64,000 nt of DNA from Rummeliibacillus pycnus_B (GTDB taxonomy: Bacteria; Bacillota; Bacilli; Bacillales_A; Planococcaceae): the NCBI RefSeq assembly GCF_050459865.1, contig NZ_JBCMNM010000021.1, forward strand, positions 1 to 64,000, in the 5' to 3' direction. The notes beneath the pieces were generated by a model that was not told the origin of the DNA, searched no databases, and saw only the letters and a list, made by a program, of their open reading frames with translations. Of the stretch, positions 60,193 to 64,000 are shown in pieces. How positions within the stretch are numbered: the stretch's first letter is position 1; each line of letters begins with the position of its first letter. Both the position numbers and the translations under genes were made by a program.

Positions 60193-62109
60193 ATGTGGGT
60201 AACTAAACAAGCTAGTGTGAGATTAAAACTTATTTTAATGATTTTTATCTGTTTGGGATTATTGTTAATTGGAAAATTGATTTTTGTCCAGTTTATTCAA
60301 CATGAATTTTTGACAAAAAAGGCGGAAGAGAATTGGGACCGTGAAGTGCCGATGAACAGTTTACGAGGCGATATTATCGATCGAAATGGCAAGCTTTTAG
60401 TAGGAAATAAATTGGCACCTACACTCTATTTTATGCCCGCTCAAAACAAAGAACCTGAAAAAGTTGCAGCACAATTGGCACCAATATTACAAATGGACGA
60501 AAAAGATTTAGAAAAAAAACTTTCACAAAAAGTAACGATTATTAAGATTGCGCCACAAGGTAAAAACATTACTAATGAGTTAGCTGAGCAAATACAACAG
60601 CTACAAATTCCAGGGCTTTATACAGGTTTAGATTATATTAGAGATTATCCGTATGGCGTATTACTCTCTAGATTATTAGGGTTTACTGGTAGTGACATGC
60701 AAGGACTAGCAGGGTTAGAATATCAATATAACGATCTCTTATTAGGCAAGCAATCAGCAATTCGTTTATTTACAGATGCAAAAGGTGCCACCTTACCTCA
60801 CGTAGAGGACGGATGGAAGGATGGACAGGATGGTGCAACTTTAGAGTTGACGGTTGATTTAGATGTGCAAAAGGTAATTGAAAGAGAATTGTCACAAGCT
60901 ATGGAAAAGTATGATGCGGATCAAGCAATGGGAATCGCTATGAATCCTAACTCTGGGGAAATTCTAGGAATTGCTTCATTTCCTACATATAATCCAGCAG
61001 AGTATCAAAAAGTAGATTCGAAGATTTATAATCGGAATTTACCTGTTTGGATGACATATGAACCTGGATCTACATTTAAAATCATAACATTAAGTGCAGC
61101 GTTAGAAGAAAATGTAGTTGATTTGAAAAATGATCAATTTTATGATCCAGGTTATGCCATGGTTGAAGGGGCGAAGCTGCGTTGTTGGAAACGATCAGGG
61201 CATGGTCAAGAATCATTCCTTGAAGTTGTTGAAAATTCTTGTAACCCAGGATTTATCGAAATGGGTAGACGTGTTGGACCTACTAAACTTCAGCAGTATA
61301 TCCGTGACTTTGGATTTGGACAGGTGACAGGCTCTAATATGGCTGGGGAATCAACAGGTATTTTATTTTCACCAAAAAATTATGGTCCAGTAGAGCATGC
61401 AACGACCTCATTTGGCCAAGGAATATCCGTAACACCTATACAACAAGTACAGGCAGTTTCTGCAGCTGTTAATGGTGGAAAACTAATGACGCCGTATATC
61501 GTCAAAAACATCATTAATAGTGAAAATGGTAAAGTTCTTAAGGCATATGAGCCTACTCAAAAAGGCCAAGTAATTCGTCCGGAAACATCTGCGAAAGTTC
61601 GAGCAGCGCTTGAATCTGTTGTGGCAAATGGATCAGGAAGAGGTGCCTATAGAGATCATTTGAGAATTGGTGGTAAAACAGGTACAGCACAAAAGGCAGA
61701 GAATGGGCGCTACAAAGATGGAGAATACATCGTTTCCTTTATTGGCTTTGCTCCAGCAGACGATCCTAAAGTAGTGGTATATGTAGCGATTGATAATCCA
61801 AAGAATGGTCCTCAATTTGGTGGTGTAATTGCGGCTCCGATTGTTGGGCGTATTATTGAGGATATTCACCCGATAGTTGGTATTGAAAATCGTAAAGAAC
61901 AGTTGGAGAAGCCATATCGTTGGGGTGATATCGAAAAGGTTCGTGTTCCTAATTTAGTTGGTAAAACGAAAAAGGAAATTACAGAAATGTTATATCCGTT
62001 CCGATTAGAATGGCATGGAGAAGGAAATACAATTGTATCTCAGCTTCCAGCAGCAGATGCACAAATAGTTAAAGATGGGACTATTCACGTTTATTTAGAA
62101 AATCAGTAA
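60193..62109 (+). CDS. spoVD: Sporulation-specific penicillin-binding protein SpoVD
   Basis: This 638-residue class B PBP is required for spore cortex synthesis. It has an N-terminal helix (about 13-33). The transpeptidase motifs are S293-T-F-K, a SCN-type motif in ENSCNPGF and K495-T-G. There is a single C-terminal PASTA domain starting VRVPNLVGKTKKEI, as in SpoVD and unlike the two of PBP2B. The ATG at 60193 is preferred although the nearest AAAGGTG is 14 bases upstream. It is followed directly by mraY with no murE between. Confidence 0.93.
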   Translation: MWVTKQASVRLKLILMIFICLGLLLIGKLIFVQFIQHEFLTKKAEENWDREVPMNSLRGDIIDRNGKLLVGNKLAPTLYFMPAQNKEPEKVAAQLAPILQMDEKDLEKKLSQKVTIIKIAPQGKNITNELAEQIQQLQIPGLYTGLDYIRDYPYGVLLSRLLGFTGSDMQGLAGLEYQYNDLLLGKQSAIRLFTDAKGATLPHVEDGWKDGQDGATLELTVDLDVQKVIERELSQAMEKYDADQAMGIAMNPNSGEILGIASFPTYNPAEYQKVDSKIYNRNLPVWMTYEPGSTFKIITLSAALEENVVDLKNDQFYDPGYAMVEGAKLRCWKRSGHGQESFLEVVENSCNPGFIEMGRRVGPTKLQQYIRDFGFGQVTGSNMAGESTGILFSPKNYGPVEHATTSFGQGISVTPIQQVQAVSAAVNGGKLMTPYIVKNIINSENGKVLKAYEPTQKGQVIRPETSAKVRAALESVVANGSGRGAYRDHLRIGGKTGTAQKAENGRYKDGEYIVSFIGFAPADDPKVVVYVAIDNPKNGPQFGGVIAAPIVGRIIEDIHPIVGIENRKEQLEKPYRWGDIEKVRVPNLVGKTKKEITEMLYPFRLEWHGEGNTIVSQLPAADAQIVKDGTIHVYLENQ

Positions 62110-62185
62110 TATTAGTCTTTAAAAATGCAACCGAAACTACTATGATAATACATGTACTAAAGAAGGTTAGAAGGAGAATTTTTTC

Positions 62186-63157
62186 ATGTCAATTCCAACA
62201 ATGCTAATTATTTTAGCAATTTCATTTTTTATTTCGGTCGTCTTAGGGCCGATTATTATTCCTATGTTAAGACGTTTTAAATTTGGTCAAAGTATTCGCG
62301 AGGAAGGGCCAAAATCACATATGAAAAAGGCAGGTACCCCTACGATGGGTGGTGTCATTTTCTTACTTTCCATTATTGCAACAACAGTTATTATGAGTTT
62401 AGTAAAGGGTGCATTTACATCTCAAACAATTATTTTGATACTTGTTCTTGTTGGATTCGGAGTAGTTGGATTTTTAGATGACGGACTCAAAATCATTTTC
62501 AAACGTAATTTGGGTTTAACTTCTTTACAAAAATTAATTGCACAAATTGTTATTTCGATTGCGGCCTATTTCTTATTGAAATTAGGAACGTTTCATAATA
62601 CAGTTCAAATTCCGTTTACAGATTTTGCAATACACTTAGGAGTATTCTATATGCTGTTTTTAGTCTTCTGGTTAGTTGGCTTTTCAAATGCAGTCAATTT
62701 AACAGATGGATTAGACGGATTGGTATCAGGAACAGCTTCTATTGCTTTTGCGGCCTATGGTGTATTGGCACTCTTAAATGATCAATTAGATGCTGCTATT
62801 TTCGCCTTTGCTGTTGTAGGTGCCTTACTTGGATTTTTAATCTTCAACGCAAATCCTGCAAGAGTATTTATGGGAGATACTGGTTCACTAGCATTAGGTG
62901 GGGCATTAGCTATGTTATCCATCTTAGTTGGTCAAGAACTTCTATTATTGTTAATCGGAATAATTTTTGTTCTAGAGACTTTATCTGTTATTATGCAAGT
63001 AACTAGTTTCAAATTAACAGGTAAAAGAATTTTTAAAATGAGTCCACTACATCACCATTTCGAACTATCCGGTTGGTCTGAATGGCGTATTGTCCTAACG
63101 TTCTGGTTAACAGCATTAGTGGCGGCATTGATCGCAGTGGTTCCGGAGGTATTATAA
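62186..63157 (+). CDS. mraY: Phospho-N-acetylmuramoyl-pentapeptide transferase MraY
   Basis: This 323-residue polytopic enzyme makes lipid I from UDP-MurNAc-pentapeptide and undecaprenyl phosphate. It has ten predicted helices. Motifs are GTPTMGG near 50-56, FLDDGLK near 95, NLTDGLDGL near 170, NPARVFMGDTGSLALG near 222-237 and the histidine loop PLHHHFE near 287. AGAAGGAG precedes the ATG. Its stop codon overlaps the start of murD. Confidence 0.97.
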   Translation: MSIPTMLIILAISFFISVVLGPIIIPMLRRFKFGQSIREEGPKSHMKKAGTPTMGGVIFLLSIIATTVIMSLVKGAFTSQTIILILVLVGFGVVGFLDDGLKIIFKRNLGLTSLQKLIAQIVISIAAYFLLKLGTFHNTVQIPFTDFAIHLGVFYMLFLVFWLVGFSNAVNLTDGLDGLVSGTASIAFAAYGVLALLNDQLDAAIFAFAVVGALLGFLIFNANPARVFMGDTGSLALGGALAMLSILVGQELLLLLIGIIFVLETLSVIMQVTSFKLTGKRIFKMSPLHHHFELSGWSEWRIVLTFWLTALVAALIAVVPEVL

Positions 63158-64000
63158 TGAAAAACATAGCCATGGTGGAACACAAAAAAGTATTAGTATT
63201 AGGTCTAGCAAAAAGTGGTGTAGCAGCAGCTGAATTACTTCATAAAATGGGCGCATTTGTTACAGTAAATGATGCAAAACCATTCGAAGAAAACGAAGAT
63301 GCTCAAAAACTTTTACAACAAGGAATCACAGTTATTTGTGGTCGTCACCCTGAGGATTTGTTGGATGAAGGCTTTGAATTAGTTATTAAAAACCCAGGTA
63401 TTCCTTATACAAATATTATTGTTGAAGATGCTTTAAAACGTGGTATTCCTGTATGGACAGAAGTAGAATTAGCTTACTTAATTAGTGAGGCACCAATGAT
63501 TGGTATTACAGGTTCAAATGGTAAAACAACAACTACTACGTTGCTTTACCATATTTTGAACCAAGGTGGCTTAAAGCCATTAATCGCAGGTAATATTGGT
63601 ACAGTAGCTTGTACTGTAACAGAAATGGCAAAAGCCGATAATATTGTTGTGACAGAATTATCTTCGTTCCAATTAATGGGTACTGAAACATTTAAACCGA
63701 AAATTGCTATTTGGACAAATTTATATGAAGCACATATTGATTATCATGGATCTATGGAAGCATATGGTGATGCAAAATTTGCTATCACACGTAATCAAGA
63801 TGCATCAGATTATTTAATCTATAACGAAGACCAAGAAATTGTTGCATCATATGCCAGAAAATCAAATGCACATTTAATTCCCTTTACAACAACTCATATC
63901 AATGAGGAGGGAATTAGTGCAGATGATGAAATGATTTACTGGTTGGGTAAACCATTTATGAAACGTGATATCATTGCTCTACCTGGTAAACATAACTTAG
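63157..64000 (+). CDS. murD: UDP-N-acetylmuramoyl-L-alanine--D-glutamate ligase MurD (3' end outside window)
   Basis: The first 281 codons are present. MurD adds D-glutamate to UDP-MurNAc-L-Ala. Visible are the N-terminal VLVLGLAKSGVAAAELL (UDP-binding fold), the ATP site GITGSNGKTTTTT near 115-127, and ELSSFQLMGT. The frame is still open at the window end (LPGKHNL). GGAGG is seven bases before the ATG, which overlaps the mraY stop codon. Confidence 0.96.
   Translation, partial: MKNIAMVEHKKVLVLGLAKSGVAAAELLHKMGAFVTVNDAKPFEENEDAQKLLQQGITVICGRHPEDLLDEGFELVIKNPGIPYTNIIVEDALKRGIPVWTEVELAYLISEAPMIGITGSNGKTTTTTLLYHILNQGGLKPLIAGNIGTVACTVTEMAKADNIVVTELSSFQLMGTETFKPKIAIWTNLYEAHIDYHGSMEAYGDAKFAITRNQDASDYLIYNEDQEIVASYARKSNAHLIPFTTTHINEEGISADDEMIYWLGKPFMKRDIIALPGKHNL

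Noticed and set aside
1..64000. CRISPR arrays, tRNA or rRNA genes, prophage or defence islands
   Set aside because: I saw no regularly spaced short repeats, no cloverleaf-like sequences with CCA or TTC motifs, and no phage, restriction or toxin gene families in the window.

Overview
The window is low-GC Firmicute DNA. Gene order follows the Bacillus subtilis yktA-ylbQ and dcw segments closely (yktA, yktB, ykzI, suhB, typA, ylaH, ylaN, ftsW, pycA, ctaA-G, ylbC, ylbF-ylbO, panE, bshC, mraZ ... murD). It differs where spore-forming Planococcaceae (Lysinibacillus, Solibacillus, Ureibacillus, Viridibacillus and relatives) are expected to differ. The dcw cluster has no murE between spoVD and mraY, and a free-standing murE lies elsewhere in the window. 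Sporulation genes (spoVD, ylbJ, rsfA) and bacillithiol synthesis (bshC) fit an endospore-forming bacillus. The family assignment is an inference.

Layout. 1-545: a dispersed non-coding repeat and a direct-repeat pair. 546-6062 (minus): a tripartite tricarboxylate transporter (tctC, tctB, tctA) behind its CitA/DcuS-type sensor kinase and response regulator. 6204-6986: an SDR-fold protein lacking the usual catalytic residues. 7370-11400: a long, probably structured leader followed by the quinol oxidase operon qoxABCD. 11443-15548: a TetR-type regulator divergent from an RND exporter, with two palindromic operators between them. 15757-16878: cidA/lrgA-lrgB. 17006-23545: the conserved ykt/yla block with typA. 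23607-28222: ftsW and pyruvate carboxylase. 28314-36141: haem A synthesis (ctaA, ctaB), the caa3 cytochrome c oxidase (ctaC-F) and assembly factors (ctaG and a DUF420 protein). 36175-50230: an AI-2E family membrane protein, yugN-like, ylbC, an ACT-less aspartokinase divergent from the ectopic murE, ylbF, glpQ-like, ylbG, rsmD, coaD, an IS remnant, ylbJ, ylbL and tmcAL. 50357-55761: ylbN-rpmF, a crotonase, rsfA, a start-less small reading frame, panE, a DUF3397 protein and bshC. 56131-64000: three MraZ boxes and mraZ-rsmH-ftsL-pbpB-spoVD-mraY-murD, with murD cut by the window edge.

How the parts work together. The window encodes both terminal oxidases (menaquinol and caa3) and the haem A enzymes they share. 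It also carries the first part of the cell-wall and division cluster. The most interesting arrangement is a MurE carrying the meso-DAP recognition motif, placed outside dcw. It is divergent from a feedback-domain-less aspartokinase and preceded by a sigma-K/sigma-E-like promoter. In Planococcaceae, whose vegetative wall uses L-lysine but whose spore cortex uses meso-DAP, this would be a sporulation-specific DAP-peptidoglycan module. That reading is an inference. Several genes use TTG starts supported by well-placed ribosome binding sites, and most transcription units end in clear hairpin-plus-T-tract terminators.
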